A DNA stretch of 34,709 bases from Chromatiaceae bacterium. Its GTDB lineage: Bacteria; Pseudomonadota; Gammaproteobacteria; Chromatiales; Chromatiaceae. Below the pieces are notes generated by a model. The model was not told where the DNA came from. It ran no database searches and saw only the letters and a list, made by a program, of their open reading frames with translations. Each line of letters opens with the position of its first letter. Positions within the stretch are counted from its first letter, which is position 1. Below, in pieces: positions 33,388 through 34,709 of this stretch. The position numbers and the translations under genes were made by a program. The DNA lies in contig JACDZG010000079.1 of the NCBI GenBank assembly GCA_013426805.1, positions 1 to 34,709 on the forward strand. The letters are read 5' to 3'.

Positions 33388-34709
33388 ATGGCTAAAGGGG
33401 TTTCTGTCGGGGGTTCCGAAGCGCCTCGGGCGCGCTCGGGATCGGCGCAACGGCACAGGGATAGCGTCGGCATCACCTTGGTGGAGGCGAACGATCAGAC
33501 GCACCCCAGGCGTCGACGGCCCCGATGGGGCTCCTTCCTCACCCCCATCCGCGGTCTTCTCCTGCTCTGCTTCGTATGCCTTTGCGGCGATGTGTTCGCC
33601 ACCCAAATCCCATCGCAAGTCCTGACCGCCGACACGGTCTGGACTGCGGCAAGCGGCCCCTACGAGATCCAAGGGCCGATCACGATCGATGCCGGCGTCA
33701 CCCTGGTGATCGAACCCGGCGCGCAACTTCGCTTCGAAACCCAGGGCCTGCTCGATGTGCAGGGCAGACTGGAGGCGGAAGGGAGTGCCGATGCCCCGAT
33801 CATCTTCGAGCCCGCCCCCGGCGCCACCTCCCCCTGGGGCGGCATCACGCTGGGCGGCACCGCGGCCGGCAGCATCATCCGTCATGCCAGCATCAACGGC
33901 GCTCACACCTGCATCCAGGTCGGCGGCAGCGCCGTCCACGAGATCCGCGACAACCTGATCACCGGCTGTTCGCAGTTCGGCATCGACAATACCAGCGGCG
34001 CTCCACGCATCGAGCATAACCTGATCGTCGAGAACGCCGGTTACGGCGTCTACGTCAACTCCGGCGCCGTACCGCGTATCCGCTACAACACCGTCGACCT
34101 CAACGCCGGCAATGGCGTCTATCTCCATTACCCGACCGCGGGGACCGAGCTCACCGACAACCTCATTACCCGCAACCAGACCGGTCTCTACCAGATCGGC
34201 GGGACAGCGATCCAGCGCGGTCACAACAACCTCTGGGGCAACGCCACCGACTACACGGGCCTGACGGCCACTGACACCGACATCAGCAGCGATCCGCTCT
34301 ATGTCGATGGCTTCGTCGGTGACCGCCACCTGTTCGCCGACTCGCCGTCGAAGACCGCCGCCGCCGACGGCGGCGAGTTGGGCGCCTACGGTGGTGGCGG
34401 CAGCCCGCCGGTCTACGACCCAGAGGTCTCGACCACGCCGACCACCGAAGGGACCCTAACCCGCCACGAGCGCTGGTCCGGGGAGGTCACCCTTACCGGC
34501 AGTGTCACCGTCGACTGGCCCTGGACCTTGCAGATTGCCCCTGGCACCGTGGTACGGGTGCCGGCTGGCGAATATCTCACCCTCAACAGCGTCGCCGAGA
34601 TCGTCGGCACCTCGGCTGCCCCGATTATCTTCGAGCCCGCCCCCGGCGCCACCGCCCCCTGGGGCGGCATCACGCTGGGCGGCACCGCGGCCGGCAGCAT
34701 CATCCGTCA
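33388..34709 (+). CDS. Secreted right-handed beta-helix protein, 3'-partial
   Basis: From the ATG at 33388 (GGAG 12 bases upstream) the frame stays open to the window end, giving at least 440 residues. A long basic N-terminus of about 47 residues precedes a hydrophobic segment GLLLLCFVCLCGDVFA, with likely cleavage before TQIP. The mature part starts a block with TIDAGVTLVIEPGAQLRFE and GLLDVQGRLEAEGSADAPI, then parallel beta-helix turns of the NosD/PbH1 type (DNLITGCSQFGIDN, HNLIVENAGYGVYVN, NLITRNQTGLYQIGG). A second block begins near 34427 and repeats the first with an 825-base period. Such proteins are surface or secreted polysaccharide-binding or lyase-like factors or adhesins. The long n-region is unusual for a signal peptide; a later start cannot be excluded. 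Confidence 0.82.
   Translation, partial: MAKGVSVGGSEAPRARSGSAQRHRDSVGITLVEANDQTHPRRRRPRWGSFLTPIRGLLLLCFVCLCGDVFATQIPSQVLTADTVWTAASGPYEIQGPITIDAGVTLVIEPGAQLRFETQGLLDVQGRLEAEGSADAPIIFEPAPGATSPWGGITLGGTAAGSIIRHASINGAHTCIQVGGSAVHEIRDNLITGCSQFGIDNTSGAPRIEHNLIVENAGYGVYVNSGAVPRIRYNTVDLNAGNGVYLHYPTAGTELTDNLITRNQTGLYQIGGTAIQRGHNNLWGNATDYTGLTATDTDISSDPLYVDGFVGDRHLFADSPSKTAAADGGELGAYGGGGSPPVYDPEVSTTPTTEGTLTRHERWSGEVTLTGSVTVDWPWTLQIAPGTVVRVPAGEYLTLNSVAEIVGTSAAPIIFEPAPGATAPWGGITLGGTAAGSIIR

Noticed and set aside
1-34709. tRNA or rRNA genes
   Set aside because: I looked for tRNA-like cloverleaf and rRNA sequence and saw none, though a scan by eye could miss a tRNA.

Overview
The window is GC-rich bacterial DNA with dense, short-spaced genes. 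The protein types fit a gammaproteobacterium, possibly a purple sulfur bacterium (Chromatiaceae). There is no rRNA, tRNA or housekeeping marker in the window, so this taxonomic guess is weak. The region is accessory in character: a large NTPase/GTPase operon, three type II toxin-antitoxin pairs, remnants of at least four IS families, and several families of palindromic repeats.

Region 1 (1-10.8 kb) holds a membrane protein (possibly cut by the window edge), then a tight six-gene operon at 1009-10809. The operon encodes a CHAT caspase-like protease, a 1331-residue STAND-like protein with a degenerate P-loop, a zinc-ribbon GTPase, a small formylglycine-generating-enzyme-like (FGE-like) protein, a GAP1-like protein and a second zinc-ribbon GTPase. 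Gene boundaries are 16, -14, 15, -4 and 2 bases apart, so the genes are probably translationally coupled. I read this as a GTPase-centred NTP-dependent conflict (immunity or programmed death) system in which GAP1, the GTPases and the STAND-like protein sense or switch, and the CHAT protease acts as effector. A three-copy alpha/beta module shared by the STAND-like protein and the first GTPase looks new to me.

Region 2 (10.8-13.0 kb) has a decayed IS66 tnpA-tnpB pair, a 36-residue lipoprotein, a three-helix membrane protein and two repeat clusters. Region 3 (13.0-20.6 kb) holds a VapBC pair, a vanadium haloperoxidase-like pseudogene, a single-helix membrane protein, a partly duplicated Phd/PIN toxin-antitoxin locus with a G-rich tandem repeat, a truncated IS630 transposase, an IS4-family element inserted in a palindromic repeat, and a UPF0175/DUF3368 pair.

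Region 4 (20.7-27.1 kb) has a SWIM-finger gene following a SNF2 helicase gene on the minus strand, with an NB-ARC/TPR protein divergently transcribed. Region 5 (27.1-30.8 kb) has a Uma2-family endonuclease, an aldo/keto reductase and a ThDP-dependent 2-oxoacid decarboxylase. Region 6 (30.8-34.7 kb) has an IS1182-family transposase gene disrupted by a small element with IS1182-like ends, a truncated Rpn-family nuclease, and the start of a secreted beta-helix protein with a long internal duplication that runs off the window.
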